Of a stretch of 64,000 nt of DNA, positions 1 to 11,141 are shown piece by piece (positions within the stretch are counted from its first letter, which is position 1; each line of letters begins with the position of its first letter). The DNA comes from Phytophthora colocasiae. Taxonomy: Eukaryota > Oomycota > Peronosporomycetes > Peronosporales > Peronosporaceae. The stretch is taken from assembly GCA_018806915.1 (NCBI GenBank), contig JAGKQI010000098.1, positions 2,170,001 to 2,234,000 of the forward strand, given 5' to 3'. Position numbers and translations under genes: made by a program. The notes beneath the pieces are model-generated. The model was given only the letters and a program-made list of their open reading frames with translations, was not told the origin of the DNA and ran no database searches.

Positions 1-36
1 GCTCGCCATGGCTGGTGCCCTTTTACGAATAAGGAA
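1..36. repeat. 36-bp exact repeat of 12642-12677
   Basis: The first 36 bases recur exactly at 12642-12677, just upstream of the broken Fanzor copy, and the two sequences diverge immediately afterwards. The repeat is cut by the window edge, so its true left limit is unknown. It may be the border of a mobile element shared by the two places; nothing in it looks coding with confidence. Confidence 0.6.
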
Positions 37-379
37 CTGCAGTGCAAAAGCGGATCAGTCGAATCCACTAAAAGAGTCCAAAAAATTTGCATCGATACAT
101 GTACTGTAGTACAACGCAACTAAGTTAGAAGCCTTCTGCAAGAAGAGGAGCCACGTAGAACCCATCGCGGCTTCAGCGTGCACCGTCGCATCCAGACGTA
201 GTCGCTCAGACATTCGCGTGTTCCACGACAGCAAAGCGAGCAAGTTGAAGCCCAAATTTGTTGCCGTATTGAGAACGTGCCGCCGGGAGCACAGAGTCTC
301 GAGTCTGGTCACGCCACGATGGAGCAGGGCGAAGCTGCTTTTTACATTTCGTCTCGCAGCAACTAGAACCGGCACTTGG

Positions 380-3300
380 ACACGCCCTTCGAACCTGGAA
401 CTATCACGCTGGTGCTTGGTCAGCCTGGTTCTGGCAAGGCGTCATGATGAAGATTCGGAGTGGCCAATTCCCGATGGAGAAGAACATCTCTGTGGGGGGT
501 GACATCTCGTACAACAATCAGACGTGGAATGAATTGCTCCCGAAGTTACTTCATCTGGCGTCGTACGTGCCTCAGACAGACAAACACTTCCAGGCGTTGG
601 CAGTTCAAGAGATGCTGGAGTTCGCTCATGCTTGTTGTCCTGAATTTGCTTCGTAGCGTGGCACACCCGCCGACGGACGGAATAAATCCGCAAACTCACT
701 TGCCAGTCGTGCAGGTTGAACGGAAAATGGCGTGTGGGTATCCTTCGAGGCCTCGTACTCGAACCGCCGGTCTGTGCCCAGATCCAGCAAATAGTCAGTC
801 GCGTCGCGCTCGGGAGGACACACGAAGCCCAGACTCTCGAAGTATGGCACAGCTTGCTCGCGAGGTTCATGGTACATCACCTCGCTGTCATTCAGCAACA
901 GGATGTTATTGAACAACTCGAATACTTCGGGTGCCGGTTGCAGCAACGCCATCACCACCGACTTGTGCAGCTTCTTGGCGATATCACGTTGTGTACACAC
1001 GATGTCGTACGTGCTGACCCGTGTTGATCTCGTCCATGAACGTCGCGTACTTCATACCGAACTCCATTTCTCCAGTTGTCACGCACCTCCAGACACGCCA
1101 TGCTTCATAGCGTTTCCAATTACAGTGTCACATGTTTGCAGACCGAGTTGTTCTACGATCACGTCCGGGTAGTACTGGTACAACGCTTCAGCCGTTCGTA
1201 TTACTGCTGCATTCCACTCAATTCACGCGAGCATCGTGCAAGCTTTGGGCGGACCTTAAAACAGTGACAGTCTGCAGGATGCTCAACAGCACTTAGTGAA
1301 GACGCCTGAATTTCGACAGTCCTTCTGGGCCGGAACGCTGACTGTCATGCGTCGGCAGATGCTTTTAGCTCTCCGTAACACGGCGTTCATGTGCGTCCGT
1401 GCATTGGTGGTGGTGGTCATGGGGCTGATTTACGGCAGCACCTTCTCCGACTTCGACCCCACCAACACACAGGTTTCCCTTGGCGTTTTGTACCAGAGAA
1501 CGATGTTCTTGGTCATGGGTCAGGCGTCTCAGACTCCAGTGTTTGTCGTAGCTCGTAAGATCTACTACAAGCACGCCGAGCGAATTTCTACCGGACTTCA
1601 TCCTTCGCGATCGCGTGTCTGACGGTCTTTGAGCCTTCTGCAGTGGTGGAGTGTCTGGTCTTTAGTAGCTTCGTGTCTGGAGTGGGCTACTTCCTGTACT
1701 TCCTTCTTTGTATGGTCCTGACGAACCTCACACTGTGTGGCTGTTTCTTCACGCTCACGACCATGGCTCCCAATTTCAACATTGCCAAACCTCTGTCCAC
1801 GTTCTCCATCACGTTCTACGTCGTCTTCGCTGGTTTCATTGTCCCGCGGAGCCGAATCCCAGATGCTTTCGTTTGTATTTACTGGGCCAACCCGTTCGCA
1901 TGGTGGCTGCGTGCAGTGGCCGTAAATCAGCACCGTTCTCCAACGTTTGATGTCTATGTGTACGCTACTGCTCCCAGTACAACATAACCATGGGCGAGTA
2001 CTCGTTGTCGCTGTCGCTGTATGATATGCCGTCCGGTAAAGAATGGGTATGGACCTGTGTGATGTTCCTGCTGTTCTCCGTCGCGTTCTTCGCTCCATCC
2101 TTGAACACAAGTGTTATGATATTCCAGCGGCGACGGTGGCTGTTGTTTCACGAAGATCAGGCCAGATTCGAACCGGTGGCATTAGCGTTCAAGGACCTCT
2201 GGTACTCCGTGCCTTTGCCCCATCAAAGACACGACTCCATCGATCTGCTCAAGGGGATCGTTTTTCCAGGTACCATGACGGCGCTGATGGGTCCTTGGGT
2301 GCAGGTAAAACGACACTCATAGGCGTGATCGTCGGTCGAAGACGGGAGGCACCATCAAGGGAAAGATTCTGCTCAACGGATACCCTGCCACGGAACTGGC
2401 GGCCCGACGGTGTACGGGATACTGCGGGCAGCAAGACGTCCACTCCGAAGGAGCCACGATCCGAGAAGCGCTCACCTTCAGTGCTTTTCTCTGTCAAGAC
2501 AACAGTGTATCGGAACGAGCCAAGCTCGCATCAGTTGAAGAATGCCTCGACTTGTTGGATATGCACGCCATCAGATCAGCCGAGGTCAAATGAAGCGTCT
2601 AATCATTGGTGTGGAACTTGCAGCACAACCTAGCGTGCTGTTCCTGGACGAACCTACCAGTGGCTTGAACGCTCATTCTGCCAAGGTTATCATGGACGGT
2701 GTTCGCAAGGTAGCTGAGTGCGGACGGACAGTTGTGTGTACGATCCACCAGCCTTCTTCGGACGTTTTCTTCCTCTTCGACAGTCTCCTGCTATTGACAC
2801 GTGGTGGCGAGATGGTCTTCTTCGGTGAAGTTGACAACGCAGCCGGACGACCACAAGTGTGGCCACCTGATCGATTACTTTGAAACCATCCCGGAGATCG
2901 CTCGTTTACACGAGGGACAGAACCCGGCGACGTGGATGTTGGAGTGTATCGGTGCTGGAGTGGCGGCTGCAAGTGAGAAGCCACTGACAAACGCCACCAC
3001 AAACATTGATGTTGTCTGTGAGAACACTGAGCATCAGGCGTTGCTTACAGGACTGGAGCAACTGAGCGTGACCTCAGCACCATACCATCTACCAGAGCTT
3101 ATGTTCAAAAGCAAGCGTGCGGCGAGTCCTTGGACACAATTCCGCATGTTCGTGGGGCGGTTCATGACCATCTACTGGCGAACACCACCGTACAACCTGA
3201 CCCGGTTCCTGTCAGCGTTCGATCTCGCCATCATATTTGGTTGATCCTAGTGAATGGTCACTACACGACGTGCCAAGGTCTCAACTCTGCGGTTGGTGTG

Positions 3301-3655
3301 GTCTTCATAACAGCGCTCTACCAAGGTTACATCACGTAAGTGGGCTGTCCACCTTTCACCTTACGCGAACGGGTATCGTTCTACCGGGAGCGGGACTCGC
3401 AAATTTACAACGCGCTATTGTATTTCGTCGGTGCGACAGTGGCCGAGATGCGTCTTCGGCAGTGGCTTCACGGTCATTTTTCAACGTGTCTCTCTTCGTG
3501 CTCATGCAGACGTATCTGGGCCAGCTCTTCATTTACGCCATGCCGAGTGTGCAAGTGGCTGCAAATATTTGTGTTGATCAACGCTATCTTCCTGTTATTC
3601 ACGGTCTTCAATTGCCTCCCTGACGGCTACAGGTGGAACAGCGTAGCCCATGGTG
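380..3655 (+). pseudogene. PDR-type (ABCG) ABC transporter pseudogene A, internally rearranged
   Basis: A relic of a full-size pleiotropic drug resistance transporter (NBD1-TMD1-NBD2-TMD2), a plasma-membrane exporter family. Seen in order on the plus strand: NBD1 Walker A (GQPGSGKAS, near 412-440), then an inverted block (653-1262), TMD1 from about 1290 (TPEFRQSFW), NBD2 Walker A (GAGKTTLIG) near 2300, signature-to-Walker B (LFLDEPTSGLNA) near 2640, the NPATWMLECIGAG motif near 2920, and TMD2 to about 3650. The reading frame changes repeatedly (near 1590, 1985, 2300, 2540, 2840, 3240, 3340 and 3480) and the 5' end is largely lost. It aligns piece by piece with the paralogues at 34910-38981 and 53096-59548. 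Clearly non-functional. Confidence 0.9.
653..1262 (-). pseudogene. inverted central block of ABC pseudogene A
   Basis: This block reads on the minus strand and encodes exactly the part of the transporter missing between LEFAHAC (ending near 640 on plus) and TPEFRQSFW (near 1300 on plus). Read on minus it gives the YPDVIVEQLG stretch, the GVSGG signature start, VTTGEMEFGMKYATFMDEI (Walker B), KSVVMALLQPAPEVFELF, then LLDLGT and LASEFADLF. Frameshifts lie near 1020-1060. It is therefore an inversion of about 0.6 kb in place, not a separate gene. Confidence 0.85.
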
Positions 3656-3771
3656 GACAGAGGACCTGCTGAGCTTCTCGAACGGCTCGCTGCTCTCAAT
3701 CGGTTTGCACACGTGTGCGCCAGAAGCAGGTCCACCACAAATGGATCCACTTCTAAATGGCGTTTGCCGCG

Positions 3772-4445
3772 TCATTTTCCTGCTGTGTTCTTCTCGAGCT
3801 GCCGACGTCGGCGCTGTCTGGGCTGTGCGTGTGCGGCCCAGCGCTGGATACAAACGGCTGCGACCTCTCTGTGCTGTTTGGCTTTCTGTTCGAGCGACTG
3901 CTTCCTCTGGACAATGGCGGCGTGACGGCGGTAGTTTCTCGCAATCATTACAGCAGCAGCTCTCACTGCAATCTCATTCTCGTTTTCAAAATCCGACTGC
4001 ATCCCGTTCTTCTCACTGGCAGGGGGCGTAGTCTCCTCAACCTCCTCAACTTCTTTTCTTCACCTTCCAGCTGGTCCGCCTCGTGTATTGAGCTCTGGAC
4101 GTGAGGAAACGCTGATTCATCTTCGTCTTCCGTGTCCTCTCCATTCACAGGTTTCACCTCAATCTCATGATCCTCGTCTTGTTCGCGCTCTCTCCAGCTC
4201 TTCCTGTGTCTTTTAAAAGAGGGTTTGTCGATCCTTTTGCCTCGAAGCTCTCGGCTCCATCGCCGAAACGTCAACGTCAGTGGCGATTCAAAGCCTCCAC
4301 GCATGGAATTGCTGAACAAAACGCACGTCTGTAACCAGTGGTTACTAACCACTGCCAAACTTGGAGAGCGTGGCCTTCTCCCACATCCTCTCTGTCGATC
4401 CCACATGAGAAACGTCGGCTTCAGCTCGAGTCTCGAAGCTCTCAC
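3772..4445 (-). pseudogene. IQ-motif protein remnant
   Basis: On the minus strand an acidic, charged region (about 4445-4055) is followed, after a one-base frame change near 4050 in an A/G-rich run, by two IQ-like calmodulin-binding helices (AAAVMIARNYRRHAAIVQRK and VAAVCIQRWAAHAQ), ending at a stop at 3772. IQ motifs (IQxxxRGxxxR) are well known in oomycete cytoskeletal and regulatory proteins. No start, promoter or intact upstream part was recognised. It could be the 3' end of a longer gene whose remainder was lost to the rearrangement of the neighbouring ABC relic. Confidence 0.35.
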
Positions 4446-4452
4446 GGCCTGT

Positions 4453-4472
4453 CATTCCTGAATTTGCTTCGG
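4453..4472 (+). promoter_or_regulatory. oomycete core promoter (Inr+FPR) of HAD phosphatase relic
   Basis: TCATTCCTGAATTTG lies about 35 bases before the ATG at 4492. It fits the known oomycete initiator plus flanking element (TCATTYYNCAATTT-like) at the usual distance, and supports the start chosen for the gene downstream. Confidence 0.6.
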
Positions 4473-4491
4473 AATCCGACAACTGTCAGCC

Positions 4492-5815
4492 ATGGTCCGC
4501 GTCGTCGCTGCTTCGATGATCTCTACGGCTCTTCTGGCTGCCAGTGCCGCTGCCAACAACTTCTTCCTCACTGCAGAGGCTCCGGACTACAACAACGAAG
4601 TGGTGGGCAACCTGCTCGCCACTGTGAGCGCCGTCCGCGGCGACGGAGAGGCCTACGCCGTCTTCGACTGGGACAACACGTGCATGTTCGGCGACATCTC
4701 GTACACGTCGGTGTTCTACCAGGTGGACAACCTCAACTTCCGCTTCACCCCAGACAACTTCGAGTCCGTCTTCTCTCTGGGTTACAACGCCAGCAGGAGC
4801 GATATCTGGCTTGTGAACGGGACAGACGTGACGCTGGCGACTGCACTGGAAGATACTGCCAAGGATTACAAGGTGCTGTACGACGCCTACGTCGCCCGAC
4901 GTACAATTTGACCAGCAACGGCACAGCCTCCAACGTCACCCTCGACGAGATCAAGGAGACCACTGAGTACCAGAACTTCCGAGCCAAGATGGGCTTCCTG
5001 CTCTACGGTCTCGAGGCCATGGACGGGGGTGACGACCACTCGGACTGCTCTCAAACCATCGCCATGACGGTGTTCCCCCACCTGCTCGTCGGGATGAAGA
5101 TCGACGAGATCAAAACTCTGATCCGATCCAGCATCCGTTGGAACTTGGGTCAGGCGCTGGAAGCTCCCACCTACACGTCGACCGGTGCTCTCCAAGTCGA
5201 GGGCTCGTACACTAAGGGACTGCGATACTTTAACGGTCAGGAGGCTGCGCTTCGTGCTGCCGGTGTGGACGTCTACATCATCAGTGCCTCGCCTCAGCTC
5301 TACGTTGCGGAAGCTGGCAACCTCTTTGGACTGGGCAACACCGTACCAAATGACAACGTGTACGGCGTCCGGTTCAAAACCGACGACGAAGGTCGGTTCA
5401 TCGCCGATTTAGTGGAGGACTACCCGATCACGTGGGGTCCTGGTAAGGCCAAGATCGTCACTAGCATTCTCGAACCGATCCACCAGGGAGCTCCTCCCAT
5501 TTTCTCTTCGGGTGACTCGGACGGTGACTGCGAAATGATGGACACGGTTCGGGATGGTGTCGTTGATACTAACAACCGTCTCAAGGGCAACTCCAGCTGC
5601 ATCAATGGTTTCTACGTCAAGGCTTGAGAGTACTTTGGCACGACGGAGCCCAGCACCAACAACGCTTACTTACTGCAGAGTCAGGAGTCCTGACTCAGGA
5701 CCAGGTCATCGGATCTTGGATCACATCTGGCTTCAGTACCGAAGACGGTGTCACGTACGAGTCGGCTGTGGACTCGTACAACGGATGCGCCCAGTACCAG
5801 TACCTTGACTTGTAG
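4492..5815 (+). pseudogene. secreted HAD-superfamily phosphatase pseudogene
   Basis: The start is an ATG with a clear signal peptide (hydrophobic ISTALLAASAAA) just after a core promoter. The HAD nucleophile motif is present as FDWDNTC (DxDxT). Downstream in another frame are motif II-like YIISASPQL, a GPGKAKIV lysine region and a GDSDGDCEMM acid motif, the layout of phosphorylcholine/acid phosphatase-like HAD proteins. Three lesions are seen: a 1-nt loss near 4900 (frame 1 to frame 3), an in-frame TGA at 5625-5627, and another 1-nt shift near 5690, after which the frame ends in LDL at 5815. Removing the lesions would give a protein of about 440 residues. Likely an extracellular phosphatase in life; sequencing error could explain one lesion but hardly all three. 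Confidence 0.75.
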
Positions 5816-6428
5816 ACTAAACAGTAACCCACGCGTATAATTCAGTTTTGCGAAGTTCTACTCGTTCTATCAAAAGTGACTTTCGCCAACTATAAGTATC
5901 CGAGCAAAACGAGGTTCTGCACATTCAGTGAATGTCATTTACCGCTGCAATTCGGTGCCAGCTTTACCGCGAGACTCGACAGAACGACATCCGATATAAC
6001 CTTCAACAACCAACGCAGCGTGAAAACCAGGTGTATGAGTCATGATTCAACAAGTTTCTCTCTACGATACCAGTTCACGTACCACCGTGTTTGCACGGAT
6101 CCTTTTTGATCTCGATCTCATGTTACTTTGGTTAGTCGTCTGTCTGAGTAGAATTCATGTATTCGCCCAAACAGTGAAATGGCAATAGTAACTAAGCCCA
6201 CAAGTCTAGCTAAAGTAATTGCCAACACGTGTAGTCAGGGTATATCTCCCCAGCGATGGCTTTTGTCTGCGGACGAGCACAGAACACCAGGATGTGAGCT
6301 ATGTGCGACTAGTGAGCTCTCTGTACGTGCTCACCCAAGGTGAGACCACAGTTCAAATCGACGCAGATACAAGCCCGCTACGGATTGCCAGCAGTTTCCA
6401 GGTCCCTCACAACGATGGCAGAGCTCAG
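5816..6428. other. intergenic stretch, nothing recognised
   Basis: Between the phosphatase relic and the NLP promoter there is no frame with recognisable similarity, no tandem repeat and no obvious inverted repeat. Short open frames here look random. Confidence 0.5.
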
Positions 6429-6431
6429 TAC

Positions 6432-6447
6432 CTCATTTTCCAATTCA
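6432..6447 (+). promoter_or_regulatory. oomycete core promoter of NLP relic
   Basis: CTCATTTTCCAATTCA fits the oomycete initiator plus flanking element very closely and lies about 35-45 bases before the ATG at 6480. A decayed gene has kept a near-consensus core promoter. Confidence 0.65.
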
Positions 6448-6479
6448 CTTCGTCCAGTTCTCACCTCCAGCTTCTAACC

Positions 6480-7190
6480 ATGAACCTCCTGGGTTTCCTC
6501 GCCGCTGTCGCTCTCTCGGCAGCTTCCGTTCAAGCTGGCACTATCTCCCACGACCAAGTCGTTCCCTTCGCTCAACCGGAAGCCACGGCGATCTCCCAGA
6601 AGGCTGCAGTCAAGTTTAAACCCCAGATCCACATCACCAACGGATGCCACCCGTACCCTGCAGTGAACGAAGCCGGAGAAACCAGCGGCGGACTGATGCC
6701 CAGTGGAGAGCCCCAAGCAGTAAGTGTAAAGGCTCAGGCTGTGGATGGCATGTCTACGGACGTTCCACTTGATACAGTGGCAAATGGGCCATCATGTACT
6801 CGTGATATTTCCCCAAGGATTCACCTTCCACGGGTCTTGGACACTGTCACGACTGGGAACACGTCGTAGTGTGGATCGACAACCCGGAGGTTGCAAATCC
6901 CACGATCTTGGCGGCGTCTCCTTCGGCTCACAGCGGCTACTCGTTCTACGTTCCTCCTAGCTCCGACTCGGTCGATGGCACGAGCGTCAAGGTCAACTAC
7001 GAGAGCAACTAGCCCATCAACCACGCACTAGATATCACGTACAAGGGTGGAGACACTCAAGATCTCATTATGGGGATCAACTCTCGGAAGCAGCTCGCTA
7101 TGCACTCAACACGACGGACTTTGGGAAGGCGAATGTACCGATGAACGACGGCAACTTTGTAGCGAAATTGGGCGCGGCTTGGCCATTTTA
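6480..7190 (+). pseudogene. Nep1-like (NLP) necrosis-inducing protein pseudogene
   Basis: NLPs are secreted proteins of plant pathogens; many are cytolysins acting on plant membranes. The ATG at 6480 opens a typical signal peptide ([14 protein letters not shown]), followed by the conserved N-terminal region around residues 20-80 ([10 protein letters not shown]). The frame is lost near 6720 and the remainder is scattered over other frames. The family heptapeptide GHRHDWE is at 6839-6859 but its third residue is Cys. In-frame stops occur at 6803-6805 and 7010-7012, and the 3' end decays by about 7190. It is a clear pseudogene; a functional protein is not expected. Confidence 0.88.
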
Positions 7191-8930
7191 AAGGGAATTG
7201 TCGTTAAAGACACTGCTCGTAATCTCAGTAGTACAGTTGATCTTGTTCTTATAACCGTTCTCGCTCTGCCTTTACAGAAGCAGTTGTTACTCGAAGAACC
7301 TCTAGACTTCACTAGGTCGAACCTGTCGTCGTGCACCTTGCACAGCTTCTCGAGCTCGTTCAGCGTTCTCGAGATTCTTCCGCAGCTGAGAACAGTCCCA
7401 CGTGTCCTCGAAATTCACGCAGCTCCTGCGCAATGTCGTCGTCTCCTTCATCTTCACTCCCGAACTCAGGCGTGTTAGGAGCTTGTTGAGGCGGAGATGA
7501 TGGTCCTCTGTCATCTGATTCGCCAATAATATTCAATTTCAGCTAATTATTTTACGTACTTCGAAGTACTAGTATGTGCACACGACCACATCAACATGGC
7601 GTCATTACAGCCGCGTAAGGGTGTATCTAGTGACTCATTGTCTTCTACGACCGCAAGCCTGTCGTCTTCTGCTTCGGATGAGGCCTTTGTGGCGTCTGTC
7701 TGTCCTGGCTGCTGTACACACTGCAGGGTATCCAGCAGTATTCCATTCATTCTGCAGGATAATGCCGATCAGGCACCTTCAGTCTCAAGTATATATGGGA
7801 TCCGTTCGTAAACTCGTCCTGGCACTCAGCCACGTGCAACAGCTACCTACCTACTCAAGACGAAGGCATGGTGTCAGTGGTGCGCGTGTCACTCCTCGAC
7901 TTCATGAGTCTCTGAGGTGAGTGATGTTCTTCACGTCACTACTCTTGCCAAGAGTCTTGGGCGTATGAATAAAATTCAAGCACGAAAAACATGTGGGGGA
8001 GGGCAGCGAGTGGTTGACTATAACCCAAACCAAACGTACTCGCAAACGTACTCAGTGCTACGTCTACCGAGTGTGCTTACTTTTCGTGAAGCTTCTTACG
8101 AGCAAGATTGACCTCGGCGCTGCCGAGAGTGCTATTGAAGTTGATGGAATACGGGATGGAGACACTACTACTGTAGGTATTGTCATTTCCGACCTGCCTT
8201 CGGGATTCAACCACCTAATGAACAAGATGACCCATGTTACCATCGATCAAGGGGCCAAGTGAATCTTGTAGTTGGCTTGATGGTTGAGGAGCTCATGTTC
8301 ATGTGGGAGGACACATTCTACACTGCGCGCATCCTGCTGCTGTACCTCGTAAGTTATGATCTACACATCGTGATCCCGAACAAGCACTTGCTCCTGGCGT
8401 TTGTCGTCTACTAGTACTGTTTGTCCAATGGCCGGTGCCATTCATGTGGCTCACGCACTTTATCTACGCAATCCACCTGCCCATCACCTCTATGGTGCAT
8501 TGTGACAGCGCACTGTTCAATGGGCCATTGACAATGGCACAGGCAGACTTGAACGTTCGGGTCGAATTGGGGCTTATCAATGATAAGTTATCATACAGCT
8601 TCGGCCGCAGCCTTGTACATCTTCGTCTGAATATCGCTGTACAATGTTCAGTACATGGCATGCACTGGTGCGTGAACTCATGGCAGTCGAGCGTTTGGTA
8701 GAGTTCGAAGGAGGTGGAGATGCTAGAGACCGTGAGGTAAACTGAGTGTACTGTACAACACAAATAGTACTACGAAGGATACACTGTACAGTACAAATAA
8801 TACTAACTTTACGTAGGAGGTGAGGTTGGTCCGCTTTTCCACTACAGTCTACGCACAGCATTTTCTTGGCGTGTCTTTCTATGTTGTCTACAGCGTCGCC
8901 GCCTCCGACATGCTGTAGAATCAAATTCGC
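7190..8930. other. coding-like debris, not identified
   Basis: The stretch holds short protein-like runs in shifting frames. On plus: a Ser-rich start at 7596 (MASLQPRKGVSSDSL), a possible continuation near 7800-7915, a run near 8060-8262 (SAIEVDGIRDGDTTTVGIV), and hydrophobic runs near 8290-8480 (YTARILLLYLV, MPFMWLTHFIYAI). On minus: a short frame at 7302-7526. The plus-strand runs could be one decayed multi-pass membrane protein gene, but I do not recognise the family. The region ends at the TA target site of the foldback element. Confidence 0.3.
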
Positions 8931-8932
8931 TA

Positions 8933-9840
8933 CAGTGCGCGCCAAATCGATAGGACCCCCCCTGAAAATGCCCATAACTCAGTCAGTTTTTATCATTTTA
9001 AGTTGCGGTTTTGACAGTAGATCCATAACACGGTAAGAAAGGACCTACGGGCGTTTGTTTTAGCGTTTTTGCACCCTAAAGTATGGCTCCCATACAAAAA
9101 ACTGTTTTTTGCCAAACGACACAATTTAGGACCCCCATGCTTCAATACAAATCCCTATACTAAATAAAACCCGCTCAAAATGATATGACTGGGGATTTGT
9201 ATGGGGACATGTTCTAAACCTCTGTAGAGTGAAGGTGAGTGCATGTATCATGACTCTGAATTACACAGAACATTGATAATAGATAAGTGCATATTTGGTA
9301 GAGAAGGCCATAACCATTGGCAGAGAGTTACAAAGTAATTGCTGGCACTTTAACAGTCAGTCATTTAGTGGCTGTTTTTTAGCAAATCATAGTCAAAATG
9401 CGTTCAAATGTTAGAGACAAAATAATAATGTCGATTCCTTGCATAAGAACTCTCTAAAGCATATATGATCTCTACCAAATATGCACTTATCTATTATCAA
9501 TGTTCTGTGTAATTCAGAGTCATGATACATGCACTCACCTTCACTCTACAGAGGTTTAGAACATGTCCCCATACAAATCCCCAGTCATATCATTTTGAGC
9601 GGGTTTTATTTAGTATAGGGATTTGTATTGAAGCATGGGGGTCCTAAATTGTGTCGTTTGGCAAAAAACAGTTTTTTGTATGGGAGCCATACTTTAGGGT
9701 GCAAAAACGCTAAAACAAACGCCCGTAGGTCCTTTCTTACCGTGTTATGGATCTACTGTCAAAACCGCAACTTAAAATGATAAAAACTGACTGAGTTATG
9801 GGCATTTTCAGGGGGGGTCCTATCGATTTGGCGCGCACTG
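8933..9840. mobile_element. 908-bp foldback MITE, Tc1/mariner-type, TA target duplication
   Basis: The two arms, 8933-9304 and 9469-9840, are reverse complements of equal length (372 bases) with no net indel, including matching runs of seven C and seven G. The termini read CAGTGCGCGCC...GGCGCGCACTG and are flanked by TA on both sides (8931-8932 and 9841-9842), as expected for Tc1/mariner-type insertion. The 164-base centre (9305-9468) has no open frame of note. It is non-autonomous and appears to have inserted into already decayed coding debris. Confidence 0.9.
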
Positions 9841-10005
9841 TACGAAGGAAGCTTTGTCGGAGATATGTCAGAGGTTGGAAAAGTCCCGCTTGCATAAACT
9901 CCGCAATTTATTCGCACTTACTAAAGGCAATACTAAAATGCTGACAGTTGTTTGGCAGAGGCTCCGACAAGGCCATTGCTTGTCGGATGGTCAGGGAATG
10001 AGGAG

Positions 10006-10545
10006 TTAACGTACAGGATTTTCTTCCAGGTAAGCATCAACTCTTGCACGAAGCCTGGCATTAGCCTCTCTCTGAAAGTTCTGTCGGAGGTCAATCGGGT
10101 TCCCAGTTTCAGTGAAGTGAAACAGTTTGCCAGGGACGTTTCTCAACTGACGTGAAACGTATGCCTTTTGCCCCGCGATGAAACGAATTTCGTGCGCCCC
10201 CTCCTCCTCCAATGGGCGAATAGTCACGCCAAATCCATGTACTTTGCCATTGTCTGGGTCGTCGCCTAACGGTGCCGTTGTAATACGATTTTGAGACGCA
10301 ACCATTGTGTTCATGAGAGCTTCGTGAGTGCGTATCAGCTCAGTCATCCGTCGCTCAAGACGCCCAATTAACGCCATCTTCTCTTCGTGATGAGTCGTAA
10401 TCAGAAGTGCAATGTGTTCATCCTTCCGCCGAATTTGATTGTTACTCTCAGTTATCGCCCCGACTAAAGTTTGGCGCTCCCTGTTGGCAGCCTCCAAGGC
10501 TAACCTGAGTAGACGATTCTCCGTTTCGAGATCATGGTCATCCAT
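10006..10545 (-). CDS. coiled-coil protein with possible giant-virus-like C-terminal domain
   Basis: An uninterrupted 179-residue frame. Residues 1-90 are a charged heptad-rich coiled coil (ETENRLLRLALEAAN, GRLERRMTELIRTHEALM). Residues 100-179 contain IRFIAGQKAYVSRQLRNVP followed by a basic helical tail. The pattern of a coiled coil followed by a short domain with a RGQKRYV-like core resembles the C-terminal regions attached to MSV199/BRO-type proteins of large DNA viruses (DUF3627-like). That is my impression from memory, not a search result. No intron is needed and no promoter is evident. It may be an endogenised fragment or an oomycete-specific gene. Confidence in an open gene is moderate; in its family, low. 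Confidence 0.5.
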   Translation of the reverse strand: MDDHDLETENRLLRLALEAANRERQTLVGAITESNNQIRRKDEHIALLITTHHEEKMALIGRLERRMTELIRTHEALMNTMVASQNRITTAPLGDDPDNGKVHGFGVTIRPLEEEGAHEIRFIAGQKAYVSRQLRNVPGKLFHFTETGNPIDLRQNFQREANARLRARVDAYLEENPVR

Positions 10546-10547
10546 TT

Positions 10548-11130
10548 CTGCAGTGCTTGTTTCTTCAAGTCTGGGGTTTGTGACGAGATATGAACTGGCA
10601 CTTATGGAGGGGGAGGGAAGGGGGGGGGCTCCGCATTCAAGGTTTTATTACTGGTGTTCATTCTCAACCAATGACATTCTTAGGATTAAGGTTATTCCCA
10701 ATCATACTAATATTTGCATACAATTGAATAATCTATATTGGCACTAAAACCATACAGCCTACGAGAACGCCAGTACGTCTTTATAAACATGTATCGTCGC
10801 TTCATCGCGGTTCATGCAGAATGAGATAACGTATATTGTTGGTTCTACTTGAAGTTTCCATCGGCGGTTGGTTCAAATCGCCAGAGCCAAATGGCCGGCA
10901 AACCGACGGTGGGCTTTAAACCACTTGAATTCACTATGGAATTGATAAAGTGGAGAGGCGTACTTAACCGAATACTTACTGTGATATTATTGTCGATTTT
11001 AAACATCTTGAAAAATGTATGGGGAGGCCCAGCAAACCGACAGATTTCGGCAAATTTGGACGGAATTGGCAATACGTCCAAAAAAAATCACATTATTCAA
11101 AGGTGTCAGTAGTGTACTGAGCAATCAGCA
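10548..11130. other. intergenic, G-run and AT-rich filler
   Basis: Contains a run of nine G (10619-10627) and AT-rich sequence. Overlapping open frames on both strands at 10845-11112 are most likely chance. No gene recognised. Confidence 0.4.
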
Positions 11131-11141
11131 CAATACCGTAC

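Noticed and set aside
4338..4860. Long frame-3 extension upstream of the HAD phosphatase
   Set aside because: Arg-rich out-of-frame shadow; the real start is the ATG at 4492 in frame 1, joined by a frameshift near 4900.
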